DNA of 64,000 nucleotides from an uncultured Jannaschia sp. (GCF_947494025.1 NZ_CANLTQ010000009.1:1-64000); one strand, 5' to 3'. Counted from the first letter of the stretch, positions 1 to 10,535 are shown. Program-made: numbers and translations. The notes: generated from the sequence alone by a model not told the origin.

Positions 1-65
1 CGGCGGCCCCATGGCCGGCCCTGCCGAGCGAGCAGCCTGAAAACAAGGACAGGCGACAACTCCTT

Positions 66-289
66 TGACAAATACCGTCGCCGAGCTTCTCGGACTTCTT
101 GCCATGCACGACATGGTTCAGCTCGGCGACCAGATGCTCGAGCCGCTCGACGATCTGCTTCAGGTCGACGGCTTCCGCCTTCAGGACCGCGTTCGCAGCC
201 AGCAGATTTGCGTGCTCCCGCAGGAGGTCGGCGATGATATCGCGCTGGCCCTCGGGCAGGCTCGACAGGTCGATCTTGGCGGCGGGCAT
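66..289 (-). pseudogene. IS66 TnpC transposase, N-terminal fragment
   Basis: From the ATG at 289 the reading frame gives an IS66 TnpC-like N-terminus: a leucine-rich coiled coil followed by the conserved GKKSEKL motif that precedes the zinc-binding region. After that motif the frame stays open to the window edge but no longer resembles the family. The catalytic DDE domain is absent, so this fragment cannot transpose. It starts just after tnpB, as in complete IS66 elements. Confidence 0.65.
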
Positions 290-344
290 GCTGCGAAGAT
301 ACCCCGAACCAACTAGAAAGAAACGCGGTTTCGACTGCGGAGAG

Positions 345-699
345 TCATTCCGCCGCAGCCGGTTTCCGGGCTTCCAGCGCCCGAACCTTGCGCCAGTCCA
401 AGCCCGAGAACAGGGCCTCGAACTGCGCCCGGTTTAGTGTCATCACGCCGTCCCCGATCGTGGGCCACGCGAAGGTCGTCTCTTCCAAGCGCTTGTAGGC
501 CATCACCAGCCCCCGTCCCGTCCCAGAACAGGATCTTCAGTCGATCCGCCCGCTTGGCCTGGAAGACGAACACCGTGCCGGTGATCGGGTCTTCCTTCAG
601 AGCCGACTGGACCAGGGCCGCCAGCCCGTCATGCCCCTTTCGGAAGTCCACCGGCTGCGTCGCCACCAGGATGCGCATCTTGTGCGACGGCAGCATCAC
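345..699 (-). pseudogene. IS66 TnpB accessory protein, frameshifted
   Basis: The first ~60 residues match IS66 OrfB/TnpB (Pfam TnpB_IS66), including the motif VFVFQAKRADRLKILFWDG. At the C5 run on the plus strand (510-514) the frame shifts. Removing one base restores the family ending, with MAYKRLEETTFAWP followed by a stop at 345-347. TnpB is needed for IS66 transposition but its biochemical role is not well defined. The start overlaps the end of tnpA by 4 bases, normal for this family. The break could be a real mutation or a homopolymer error in the assembly. Confidence 0.75.
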
Positions 700-1136
700 G
701 AGGGCTCGACAAGGGCACGGGCGATCTCGGCGACGCGTGCGGCCGGGGTCGAAGCATCGAGATGGACCACGACCTCGCCGATGCCGATCCGGATCTCGGC
801 CGGCGTACGAGTGGCTTCGGCGCCACGAACGGGAGGCTCGGCGTCACGCACGACCAGCGGCGCGAAGACCGCCTCGAGCGCATCGTCCTCCGGCACCGGT
901 AGAACCAGATCGCCGTTCTTCGCCTGGCGCCGCCAAGCAGACAGCTGGTTGGGCTGGACCCCGAACCGCGCGGCGACATCCTTCACCGTGGCCCCCGCCC
1001 ACAGGGTCTCCGCGACGGCCTGCGCCTTCACCTCGTCCAGCCAGCGCCGATGCCCCGACGCATGGATCTCCACACCCAGCGATCTGAGAAACGCATTCGT
1101 AGAACACATTGCGAAAAGCACTCCCTGCCTCATCAC
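696..1136 (-). CDS. IS66 TnpA accessory protein
   Basis: This 146-residue protein has a helix-turn-helix of the transposase-8/IS66 OrfA type: RRWLDEVKAQAVAETL followed by GVQPNQLSAWRRQAKNG. The C-terminal half is the usual variable linker. It is the first gene of the half-element and overlaps tnpB. It is intact but useless without TnpC. An alternative start at an internal Met about ten codons in is possible. Confidence 0.8.
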   Translation of the reverse strand: MMRQGVLFAMCSTNAFLRSLGVEIHASGHRRWLDEVKAQAVAETLWAGATVKDVAARFGVQPNQLSAWRRQAKNGDLVLPVPEDDALEAVFAPLVVRDAEPPVRGAEATRTPAEIRIGIGEVVVHLDASTPAARVAEIARALVEPS

Positions 1137-1170
1137 AGGGATGCATTCGCAACTCGTCAGACCAGCCGGA

Positions 1171-1194
1171 AGGCGGGGCTTAGCCGCCGCTTAC
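1171..1194 (-). repeat. IS66 terminal inverted repeat (left half-element)
   Basis: Read on the minus strand the end begins GTAAGCGGCGGCTAAGCCCC. The terminus of the half-element at 12,763-12,784 begins GTAAGCGGCGGCTGCGCCCC. The 8-bp flanks outside the two ends (gcaaggaa here, actaaagc there) do not match as a target duplication. Confidence 0.65.
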
Positions 1195-1289
1195 GCAAGG
1201 AACCGGTCCAACAGCGTAGCGGATTCCGTGTCCTGTGCGAGGACCGGGCCAGCCGCCAGAGCCGCTGCTGCGAGGAGAAGCCGTTTCAT
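1191..1289 (-). pseudogene. Secreted-protein gene truncated by IS66
   Basis: A minus-strand frame starts with a classic Sec signal peptide (MKRLLLAAAALAAGPVLAQ) with an AXA-like cleavage site, then runs only 13 more residues before a TAA formed by the IS66 terminal repeat. The insertion therefore cut a secreted-protein gene just after its signal sequence. The product is unknown. The gene lay downstream of res in the same direction. Confidence 0.5.
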
Positions 1290-1374
1290 TGAGGCCTTCG
1301 TCTTTCAAGCTGGGTCCAGACTACGCTGAAATACCACGATCCTTCGTTGCGAAGGCACCTGTTCCATTGTCACG

Positions 1375-4300
1375 CTAAGTGATCAGGTTCATCAGCTCAT
1401 CGTACCCATCGATCTTTTCGTAGCGCACGTCGTCCACGACATCGTCAAAGAACTGGCTTGCGCATTCGATGCGCTGTCGTTCACCGGGCCGCAAGTCCTC
1501 GTCCTGCATTGATCCCTTCGTCTCCGCGACGAAATAGATATGCTTGGTTCCAGCGTCTCGGTTATCCAAGGCGATGGCCCAGTCGGGGTTATAGTCGCCG
1601 CCAGGCGTCGGAATGACGAAGCCCCGTGGGAGCTTGGCATAGACGACAACCCGGTCCTCGCCTTCCAGCTTAGCCGCGAACGCAAGCTCCGTATCGGAAT
1701 CCGTCACGACGTGATCGAAAACGGACCGCGACGATTCAAGCGTTCGGGCCATGTCGACGGTCGGCTGATCCGACGTAAAAATTGCGGCGTCGTGGATCTC
1801 CATAGTCTTGTCATAGCGCAGCCGTTCGATGGCGAGGCGAACCTTCTCGGCCCTGATCAAATCGGCAGCCTTCTTGATGAATGTCTCGGGGTTCTGGCCA
1901 AACATGGCGAAGGTCTGCCCTTTAATTCTCTTGAGGATCGACCCCGTAGTCTGGCGAGTTAGACGCGTCTCGCCTGCTAGGCGGCCGACGAGGTCGTAGC
2001 GGATTGTGCTCCCGACGCTCGCAACCAGCTCGGTCGCGGCACGGTCCAGCTTGAAGCTTTGTCCCGAGCGCACCGCATCGGCGTCGAGCGTCTGTTTCTG
2101 TGCACCGCCCGTAACGACAACTTGCTGCTTAGGCACGCTCAAGTCTTTGTCGAGCCGACGGATGGCGGCCTCGATCAGCGCGGCGGTGTCGAAGGCGGTG
2201 AAGTAGACGGCCTTGCGGTTGATCCGGCCCCATAATTCCTGGAACGCTGCTTTGTCGAAGTTCTCGCGGCGCAGCCGGGGCGTGACCGTCGTACGACCGT
2301 TACCGACGATTTTCGCGGCCTGTGACGGATCGAAGACCGTGTCCACGAGGGCCAGAAGACCTTCTTGGATCGGGGCGAGGTCGTCTGGCATGGTAGCGAG
2401 TAGGCCTTTCTCCTTATGTTGATGATAGGACGGTTCGATACGATCGGCATCGTCAACGTAGCCCGCTCGGACAAGCCAGCGGTGCAGCTTGCGTGCCATC
2501 GCCTCGTCGACCGTGATGTCACCATCCTCGGTCTTGATTACCTTGCCGGTAAAGAAGGCCTCGTTCGCCTCCAGAGGACGCCCTTTCAGCGCTTCGCGCA
2601 TCTCGTCCTGAAGCGCCTTGGCGAAATCCTCGTAGCTCTCGGACGCGACGACAGTCAGCAGATTAATATCGTGGACGTTCGGGCCGTCCATCCGGCTGCC
2701 GTCCTTATCAACGGAAATGCGTAGGCCGCGCCCGACCTCCTGGCGCTTACCAACCTCGTTGTCCGAGTGCTTAAGTGTGCAGATCTGAAAGACGTTCGGG
2801 TTATCCCAGCCTTCGCGCAGGGCGGAGTGTGAAAAAATGAAGCGTACGGGCTCGTCCAGCGACAACAGGCGGCCCTTGTTCTTCAGGATCAGGTCGTAAG
2901 AGTCGGATCCCTTCGCCTCCCCTGCTTCGTCACCTCGACCGTGAACGTCAGGATCGCTTAGACGTCCCGTCTTCTTGTCGACGGAGAAGTAGCCCTCGTG
3001 AACGGCGGTCGCCGCATCGCGCTGAACATAACGATGCCAGGCCTCATCGGTCGCGTCGAGTTCGCCCAATTCGTCGACCGCAGCTTGATACTCCTCATCG
3101 AACATCCGGGCATACTCGCCCGCCGTCGCGTCCCCGTCCTCGCTGTAGAGGCGGTACTTCGCAACCTCATCGATGAAGAATAGCGATAGGACCTTAATCC
3201 CGCGGTCGTGGAGCTGGCGCTCGCGCTCGAAATGGGCGCGGATCGTCTCGCGGATCTGGATGCGGCGGACGGCGCTTTGGTCCTCGGTGCCATTGATCTC
3301 GCCCAACTGAATGCGGTCCCGGGTCGTGAAGGACAGCCAGCCCTCCCCTGCATGCATGTCCTCGATCAGCAGGCCCTCGTACTGGTCGAGCCCGCCCGAC
3401 ATCTCGTACAGGTTCGATCCCTTCTCGACCCAGCGGGATATGCGGCGCGGCTCGCCGCCCTTCTTGGCGACCTCCATGTGAAGCCGCGCGCGCGGGGCTT
3501 GACTGCCGCGCCGCTCGAACGCCTCCAGCACCATGTAGCCGGTGGTGCCGCCCAGGCCCTTCGAAGTCACGCCGCGCACCATGATCCGCTTCACGAGCTT
3601 GGCGTTGTAGGCGTCGAGCGCGTCGAGACGGTGGACGAGGTCGTGCCGTGTCTTGTGCGTTGCGGAGTAGCGCAGCGCGACGGGTGCCTTGAATAGGCCG
3701 AGCGCTGCTTTGACCTTCGGGCCATCCAACCGCTGCGGCTCGTCCAGGATCAGGATCGGCCGGTTTGCAGCGATTACGTCGATGGGGCGTCGGGAGCCGA
3801 ACTTGTCGGGCGTGTCAAAGATGACCCGTCCGCCGCCGGCCTTCTTGCCTTCTCTCGCCTTCTTCGCGGCGTCCACGTCGCCGGTGAAGGCCTGGCTGTT
3901 GATGATCATGCAGTGCAGACCGCGATCCTCGGAGAAGGTCGTCAGCTGCTCCAGCCGGCTGGAGTTGTAGATGAACCGGCGAACCTTGTGGCCGTACTTG
4001 CCCTGGAAGTGCGCCTCGGTGTCTTGGAACGTGTTGAACACGCCTTCTCGAATGGCAATCGAGGGGACAACGATGATGAATTTTGACCAGCCGTAATCGC
4101 GGTGCAGGCGGTACATCGTGTCGATGTAGACGTAGGTCTTGCCAGTTCCCGTCTCCATCTCGACGTCGAGGTTAATGGGTGCCGCGTCCGTGCGGGTCAG
4201 CGTCTCGGAGGGCGGCAGGAGGGCCTTGGCCTGGATGGAACGGATGTTGGCGAGCAGCTGGTCGTCCTTCAGCGCCACGGGGGCGTTGCGGGTGCCGGTG

Positions 4301-4452
4301 AACAGCTCGGCCTGGGTGGAAGCCTGCGCGCCGGGGTCGATCATATAGGCCGGCCCCGGATCGCGGGGCTGGCCTTCGAAGCAGGCGACGACCGCCTCGG
4401 CGGCGCGGTCCTGATGGGGGAGCGTCTTGAACTGCTGGACGGTGTCGCTCAT
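1375..4452 (-). CDS. Type III restriction enzyme, Res subunit
   Basis: This 1,025-residue protein is the helicase-nuclease subunit of a type III restriction-modification system. It has a superfamily 2 motor domain: Walker A METGTGKTYVYI, then a DEPQ box (LILDEPQR), and the C-terminal helicase lobe ending in QEVGRGLRI. The C-terminus has a PD-(D/E)XK nuclease signature, NPDWAIAL followed by YFVAETKGS. Known Res subunits cut DNA only in complex with Mod. Here res begins 4 bases after the end of mod, so the two are co-transcribed. The reading frame is intact at normal length even though mod is broken, which would leave Res without its specificity subunit unless the mod break is an error or is bypassed. 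Confidence 0.93.
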   Translation of the reverse strand: MSDTVQQFKTLPHQDRAAEAVVACFEGQPRDPGPAYMIDPGAQASTQAELFTGTRNAPVALKDDQLLANIRSIQAKALLPPSETLTRTDAAPINLDVEMETGTGKTYVYIDTMYRLHRDYGWSKFIIVVPSIAIREGVFNTFQDTEAHFQGKYGHKVRRFIYNSSRLEQLTTFSEDRGLHCMIINSQAFTGDVDAAKKAREGKKAGGGRVIFDTPDKFGSRRPIDVIAANRPILILDEPQRLDGPKVKAALGLFKAPVALRYSATHKTRHDLVHRLDALDAYNAKLVKRIMVRGVTSKGLGGTTGYMVLEAFERRGSQAPRARLHMEVAKKGGEPRRISRWVEKGSNLYEMSGGLDQYEGLLIEDMHAGEGWLSFTTRDRIQLGEINGTEDQSAVRRIQIRETIRAHFERERQLHDRGIKVLSLFFIDEVAKYRLYSEDGDATAGEYARMFDEEYQAAVDELGELDATDEAWHRYVQRDAATAVHEGYFSVDKKTGRLSDPDVHGRGDEAGEAKGSDSYDLILKNKGRLLSLDEPVRFIFSHSALREGWDNPNVFQICTLKHSDNEVGKRQEVGRGLRISVDKDGSRMDGPNVHDINLLTVVASESYEDFAKALQDEMREALKGRPLEANEAFFTGKVIKTEDGDITVDEAMARKLHRWLVRAGYVDDADRIEPSYHQHKEKGLLATMPDDLAPIQEGLLALVDTVFDPSQAAKIVGNGRTTVTPRLRRENFDKAAFQELWGRINRKAVYFTAFDTAALIEAAIRRLDKDLSVPKQQVVVTGGAQKQTLDADAVRSGQSFKLDRAATELVASVGSTIRYDLVGRLAGETRLTRQTTGSILKRIKGQTFAMFGQNPETFIKKAADLIRAEKVRLAIERLRYDKTMEIHDAAIFTSDQPTVDMARTLESSRSVFDHVVTDSDTELAFAAKLEGEDRVVVYAKLPRGFVIPTPGGDYNPDWAIALDNRDAGTKHIYFVAETKGSMQDEDLRPGERQRIECASQFFDDVVDDVRYEKIDGYDELMNLIT

Positions 4453-4456
4453 CGGA

Positions 4457-6495
4457 TCACAGCACCCGCAGCGTGGTGTCGGGGGCGAGCTGCTGGAAGC
4501 GGCTGGCCACGTTCTCCTTAGTGGCGTCGTCCACGAAGCCGTCGTCGCGGAAGACGACGCGCAGGGGCTTGAGGGCGGCGAGCGCGGCGGCGAGGTTCAC
4601 GTCTACGTCGCGGGCGAAGCAGGCGATCAGGGCCGCGCGCTCGGCAGTGTCATCGGGCGCGTCGACCAACAGGACGTCTCGGCCCTCTACGCGATCGCGG
4701 CGCACCGGCAGGGTGATGTCCACGCCCCAGGCGAGCAGTGCGCCGAACAGCAGGTCCTCGTCCGTGCGGCCGTCCTTGATGTGCGAGGTCAGACCGTCGA
4801 GCAGGTCAGCCCGTTTGGCGTCGTCCGTGGCGACGGCGGCGGCGTCCGCTACGGTTAGGCGGGTGTCGTGAAAGTTGGAGTCGTCGATGCGGAAGGCACG
4901 AAAGCCGACGTCGAGCGAGTCCTTGGCATCGGGGTGGTCGGTGAGGATCTTATGCCCGGCGCGGCGGATGCGTTCGCGCGATAAGGCCGCGATGCTCGGG
5001 TACTCGCCATATGCTGGGTTCTTCTCATCGATGTCTTCTGGCCATTGGATCATAACAAATGGTCTGTGCTCGCCGTCCTTGACGGATTGCTTGATAATGG
5101 CATGAGCTGTCGATGATGACCCGGCGAAAAAGTCCATGACCATATCGCCGTCATCAGTGACGAACTCGATGACCTTCTGAAGAACCTCTTCGTCCTTCGG
5201 AAAATCGAAGACGGTTCCGTCCATCAACGTTCGTAGCCGCTTCGACGCAGCGCGACCGTCTTGGTAGAACACGCTATAGGGAACTTCGTCCTCACGGTCG
5301 GCAAGGTAGGCCTTGATGCAGGGGACGCTGTCTTCCGTTTCTCCGAAATGCACTCGCTCGTCCGCGATCCATTCCTGCATCTTTTCCGGATCGGCTGTCA
5401 TCCATCCGCGCGAGGGAACTTTGACAGGTCTACGCGTGTCGGGATGCAGCACCTCATACTTCGGGCCACCGCCGCCAGGCCACGAAATATTGTCCGGAAA
5501 GTATATTCCGCGTCTATCAATGTGAGAATAGTGCTTGTGCCGCTTGGCGGGATGTCCATCATCCAAGCCCTTAAACCAGTCCTTCAGTCCTTGGGTTGAT
5601 GCTTTAAAGTCGTCACCGTGCGCGCGCCGCAGCTTCTTTGCCTGCGAATAAATCGCGTCGAGGCCGTCCTTGCGCTGACGCCAAGTCGTATCGTCCGCGC
5701 GCAGACTTTCGACGCTTTTCGCGTAGCAGACTATGTATTCATGCGATGTCGAGATCAGCCGGGAATCGTTTTTCTTCCGCCAGCCCAGACCAAATCCGAA
5801 ACCGCGTTTTCCTGACCGAATATGGTGTCGAGCATTCCGCGCATTCTGGAGTGCTCTCCTTCATCAATACTTACAAAAATCACCCCATCATCTCGCAGCA
5901 GCGACCGCGCCAGCTTCAGGCGCGGAGCCATCATGCTTAGCCAGTCCGAGTGGAAGCGCCCGTTGGCCTCCGTGTTCGCGACCAGCCGCCCCTCCTCGTC
6001 GGCCTGCCCCGACGCCTCCAACTCCTCGCCCGCCGAGCGGCGGAAGTCGTCGCGGTAGATGAAGTCCTTGCCCGTGTTGTAGGGCGGGTCGATGTAGATC
6101 ATCTTCACCTTCCCCAAATACGTCTCCTGAAGGATCTTCAGCGCCTCCAAGTTGTCGCCCTCGATGAACAGGTTCCGCGTGGTGTCGAAGTCCACGCTGT
6201 CCTCGCGCACCGGGCGCAGCGTCTTGGTGGTCGGCGTGTTGGCCAGCAGCATCGCCTGCCGCTTGCCCGGCCAGTCGAGCCGGTAGCGCTCTGTCGGCCC
6301 CTCCACGAGGTGATCCGATAGCGCTTGGCGCAGGAGGTCGAAGTCGATATGCGGCCCCTCACCGTCCGGCCCCTCGGTCACGACCTCGGGGACAAGCTCC
6401 GCGATCCGCTCCGCGTTCTGGCGGGCGAGGTCGGGCGTGGCCGGGTCCAGCTTCTTGATCGGATCCATCTTCTGCCCGTCTGTGCCGTCCATCAT
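4457..6495 (-). pseudogene. Type III DNA methyltransferase Mod, frameshifted
   Basis: Together the two frames give a full beta-class N6-adenine methyltransferase of about 680 residues. The N-terminal frame (6495 to ~5770) holds the catalytic motif DPPYNTG. The second frame (~5770 to 4457) holds the AdoMet motif MDFFAGSSSTAHA. The switch is at a T5 run on the plus strand, 5769-5773. Adding one base joins the frames through KNDSRLISTSHEYIVCYAKS, which is typical family sequence. As read, neither piece has both motifs. The start overlaps the upstream DUF4391 gene by 4 bases. Mod would supply target recognition and host protection for Res. Phase variation is known for mod genes, but a five-base tract is short for that. 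Confidence 0.88.
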
Positions 6496-7166
6496 GCATC
6501 CTTCATCTGCGTGAGCGCGGCCAGGCGCCGCTGCGCCTCCCGCAATTCCCTGTTCAACTCGACCTGCCGCGCAAAGCTCGTCTCACGCCTCACGCAACCC
6601 GCCATCCTATCCACCTTCCGCCGCTCGACCATTGCGGCCGCGACCCGTTCGGCCTGATCGCGCAAACTTTCTCCCGTTCGGTGCGGATGGGGCCAGAGCG
6701 ACCGTAGCAGGCCGGCATAGAGGCTGCCCAGATGCGTTGCGGGGGGAAGCGGCACGCGCGGCCCGTCTTCCGGCTGCCATTCCTGCCGGACATGGGGTCC
6801 GACTACCATGCGGGAGGCATCGCTTTCGTCCTGGCGTTTGTAAGCCACTGCCATCGCCGCTTCGGCCCCGCGGCGCAACTCGAACAGCGTGTGCCGCGGC
6901 AGGGCGGCATCGATATGGGCCAAGACCTTGTCGTCGAGCCGGTCGCCCTTGAGCGCGACCTCCAGCACGACGATCTCCTCGACCCCGTCACCGAGAGCGA
7001 GATTGATTGACCGCTCGAACAGCTTGTGCGTCCAGGTGATGCGCTCGACCTGGTCGGCATAAAGCGCGCGGATCGTCTTACCGCCACCCGCCTGCGCGAA
7101 GAGGCGGTCGCGTGGTACCCTCTGGTCGAACCGCGCCCCCTGTGGCCAAGCGAAGAGGCCCGTCAT
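6492..7166 (-). CDS. DUF4391-like protein of the helicase/type III R-M operon
   Basis: The 224-residue protein resembles DUF4391, a family often encoded beside SNF2 helicases and type III-like methyltransferases; its biochemical role is not established to my knowledge. Visible features are an N-terminal FDQRVPRDRLF segment, a beta-rich core with IVVLEVALKGD, and a charged C-terminal helix rich in Arg and Gln. There is no signal peptide or membrane segment. It overlaps the helicase gene upstream and mod downstream by 4 bases each, so it is translationally coupled to both. A role bridging helicase and methylase is inference from that position. Confidence 0.7.
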   Translation of the reverse strand: MTGLFAWPQGARFDQRVPRDRLFAQAGGGKTIRALYADQVERITWTHKLFERSINLALGDGVEEIVVLEVALKGDRLDDKVLAHIDAALPRHTLFELRRGAEAAMAVAYKRQDESDASRMVVGPHVRQEWQPEDGPRVPLPPATHLGSLYAGLLRSLWPHPHRTGESLRDQAERVAAAMVERRKVDRMAGCVRRETSFARQVELNRELREAQRRLAALTQMKDA

Positions 7167-10100
7167 GCCGCGTCGCGGACCACCACGAAGGCGATCAGCT
7201 CAAAATCGTCCAGCCCCGCCACGTCGCCCACGAGCGCCGTAGTCGGCCCGTCTCCGAAGAGTGAATCCACGTCCCGACCCGCCTTGGTTTCTACCATCGA
7301 GCGCACGGCGTCGCCCAGCAGGTCTGAATAAGTCGTCATCTCACGTCCGTCCTGCGTCTCTTCGTTGAACGGGCGGAAGAGGTTGGGATCGGGCTCGGTC
7401 CTGTTCTTGGCCGCTCCGCGCAGTAGGTCGAGGACACGCTTGGAGTCGGTGTGTCGGACATGCGCCGTACCGTTCATGCGGACGTAGACAAGGTAGTACG
7501 GGTGCAACCGGTTGTGCGAGGCCAGCTGATCGCCGGCCTGAAGGTTGCGCAGACAAAAGATTGCGCCCGGCGGCATGCTCGCCGTAGTCGTCACGATCGC
7601 ATGCATACCCAACGGAGCATTGTCGAGCGAGCCGTGCTCTCGAACCCAGGATACGAGGTCCATGCGGAAGTCGTTCAGCCCAAGGTCTGTGATCGACACA
7701 CCTTGACGGACATCTTCCGGCTCGATCACCTCGTCCTGCAAGCGGCGCAGTTGCTCGCGCCGGTAGACCATGATGATCGAGTGGGTTGTCGTCGCCCGTC
7801 GCGGTCATGTCGGCGATGACCATCCGGTTCTCCACCCGGTCCTTGAGATTGATGTAATCGTCGAGCGAGATATCCGGCCAATAATTCACCAGCTGGATCC
7901 GCTCGTTGGGCGACCCGATCCGATCGACGCGGCCGAAGCGCTGAATGATCCGAACCGGATTCCAGTGGATGTCGTAATTTACAACGACGTCGCAATCTTG
8001 AAGGTTCTGCCCCTCGGAAATGCAATCGGTTGCGATCAGCACGTCCACGCGACGGTCTTCGTTCGGCATCAAAAGGTCAGCGCGCTTCGAGCCAGGGCTG
8101 AACAGGGTGAGGACGTCGTTGAATGCGAAACCCGTGCCTAGCGTCGTACGCGGGTTACCCGACCCCGTAACGCAGGCCGCGTGGCGCCCGTCGCGGCCAT
8201 GGATCGTCTGACCGAGTTCCCGGTAAAGATACTCGGCCGTATCGGCGAACGCCGTAAATATCAGCACCTTTCGATTGCCGTCGTTGAGCGGCGCTTTCGC
8301 TTTCGCTGCGACGTAGTCGAGCGCGTGCTGTAGCTTCGTGTCGTGCGTCGGCGTCACGTGCGCAACGTCTGTCAGCAACGCGTCGAGGAGTGCCACGTCG
8401 GCTTCAAGCTCGCGCTTATAGGTAACGAGATCCAGATCGGCGAAGGCAATCTCGACGTCACCTCGCTGTAGGCTCGTGCCGATGGAGGGCAAGTTGTCCT
8501 CATCCTCCATTTCCGTGACGGTGACGCCGCCGTTCCCGCTGCGTTCGAACGCGGCAATCGCGTCGAGCGTGTTGCAATGCTGGTCGACCAACTTCTGCAA
8601 GGTGATACAGAACGCAGCAACGGAGCTTTCAAGACGCTTAAGCAAGTTGACTCGCATCAGCGACTTGATCGACGCTTCCCGGTCTTGGTGACGCAGACGG
8701 TTGGTAGCCGTGCGCGTATCGTAGCGCTCTTCGTAGGCTGCCACTCTGCTTGGCAGCACGTAGGTCAGCGGCGCATAGACTGCGAGTGTAAGGTCCGAAA
8801 GCCGCTCGTAGATGTCATTGAAGTCAGGGACGTCGTCGCGCTCGGTCAACGCGCAGCGGAAGGATTGCGGCGGTAGCCTGTCGGGGAACCGTCCGATCTC
8901 GGTTGTGTCGTAGTGGGTCGTGATATGCCGTCGCGATCGGGCAATCGTCACAGCGTCCAGCAACTCGAAAAAGTCGAAGTCGAGCCGCGCTTGGATGGCG
9001 TCCGGCGTACGCTCCTCGACGGGGAGGTCTTGCCATTCATTGAAAGCCCGTTGGGCCCGACGAATCGTCTCCTCGACGCTTTGCGCGCTCTTCAGCTTGC
9101 TTGTCAGCTGACCGGAGTCGCCCTCGTAGGCAAGCGCCAGTTGGTTACGTAGGTCTGAGAAGCGGTTGTTGACCGGCGTGGCCGAGAGCATCAGCACTTT
9201 CGTGCGCACGCCCGCTCGAATGACCTTGTTAAGAAGTGCACGGTAGCGCGTTCCTGTCTCGCCGTCGTCCTGAGTCGCATTGTCATTGCGGAAATTATGC
9301 GACTCGTCGATCACAACGAGATCGTAGTTGCCCCAGTTGACTTGGTTGAGCGGCATTCCCATCGACTCACCGCCCGTGCGCAGCAGATCCGTATGCGCAA
9401 GCACGTCGTAGCGCAGCCGGTCCTCATGGAGGATGTTAGTGGTCAAGTTGCGATTATAGGTCCGCCAGTTCTCTGAGAGCTTTTTGGGGCAAAGGACGAG
9501 GACGGACTTGTTGCGCAGTTCGTAGTATTTTATCACTGCAAGCGCCGTGAGCGTCTTCCCCAAGCCGACGCTGTCGGCGAGGATGCAACCGTTGAACGTC
9601 TCCAGCTTGTTGATGAGGCCGACCACAGCATCCTGCTGAAACTTATAAAGCGTGCTCCAGACTTTTGTGTCGCGGTAGCCTGTCCTATCATTGGGCAGGG
9701 TGTCTTCGCTCACTTCGTCGAGAAACGTTCCGAATATGAACGCCAAGATGAGGTGGTAGATGCGCGACGGCGAGTTCTCCGCATAGGTCGCCTCGATCTG
9801 ACGACAGAGGGCTTCAGTAACGTCCTCTAATCGAGCTTGATCGCTCCAGAGTTGATCGAAGACTTGACAGTACCGCTCGCCAGGAGCGCGGTCGATCGAC
9901 TTGTTGATCATGCTCAGCCCGCCATCGGGTTCATAGCCCAAGTCGGAGGCCGTAAAGCCTGATAGATTCGTGTATGTTGTAAATTCGTCGGTCCTCTCTA
10001 GGGATAGGAACCCGGGTACGTTCCCACCTGCGACGTTCGCTTTGAACCGCGCAGAAGACCTGATCCATTGTGCACACTCCTGCGCCGTCGCCCGCGCCGT

Positions 10101-10391
10101 CATGCGGTTGCGCAAGCGAATTTCGAAAGGTGTGCCCGTGAGATCACGTGGACGCATGGTCGGGGGAATGATGAACTGACGATGTGGTGGCGCGGCCCCG
10201 ACTCCGTCCGTGACAAATGATGGACCCGGAAAGATGAAGTCGAAGCGGTCAATTTGCTCGAGCTTTACCCGTAAAGCTTCGAAGGCGTATATGGAGAAGG
10301 AAGGGGCAACGCAGCGGACATGATCGCCTTGCTGTAAAGTGGCAGCTAAATCGTCACCGAAAAGTACCGAGACGTTATCGATTACATCCAA
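7163..10391 (-). pseudogene. SNF2-family helicase, frameshifted near the C-terminus
   Basis: The protein of about 1,075 residues has an SNF2-type superfamily 2 motor: Walker A DSVGLGKTLTALAVIKYY, DESH box VVIDESHNFRN, and a C-terminal helicase lobe with ISEGQNLQ and QRFGRVDRIG. The last ~200 residues lie in another frame that starts around 7771, and this tail carries the conserved YRREQLRRLQDEV segment. Deleting one C in the CCC near 7780 restores one continuous frame. The likely start is a TTG at 10391, eight bases after a GGAGG. It is the first gene of the operon. An N-terminal PLD-type nuclease was looked for and not clearly seen. Its likely role is DNA translocation in defence; activity after the break is doubtful. 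Confidence 0.85.
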
Positions 10392-10535
10392 AAAACGTGC
10401 CTCCGGGATTCTTCGACCGCGACAAGCTCACATTGCCTTAGTGAAAGTTAACGCGATCTTAATCCTCGTTGAGAATGAAGATGCGGGCACGAATACTGCG
10501 ATGCTAAGATTGACTACCGTCTGTTTGCTTCTCTA
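10392..10535. other. Upstream region of the helicase/type III R-M operon
   Basis: This gap is noticeably less GC-rich than its neighbours and must hold the promoter of the minus-strand operon. The only clear element is the Shine-Dalgarno GGAGG just before the TTG start at 10391. No convincing pair of promoter hexamers was picked out. Confidence 0.3.

Larger units (their letters stand above)
66..1194 (-). mobile_element. IS66-family element, left half (tnpA, tnpB, start of tnpC)
   Basis: The half-element reads from its outer end at 1194 toward lower coordinates: tnpA, tnpB, then the first ~70 codons of tnpC. The outer end carries an IS66-type terminal repeat that begins GTAAGCGGCGGCT on the minus strand, and the same start is found at the end of the other half-element near 12,784. 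tnpC loses resemblance to the family after about position 77. The missing tnpC remainder has its counterpart at 11,343-12,756 in the opposite orientation. This suggests one element split by a rearrangement, or two separate truncated copies. Confidence 0.75.

Noticed and set aside
7755-7795. Programmed ribosomal frameshift in the SNF2 gene
   Set aside because: No slippery heptamer or downstream hairpin was seen at the junction, and nearby genes carry similar single-base breaks.
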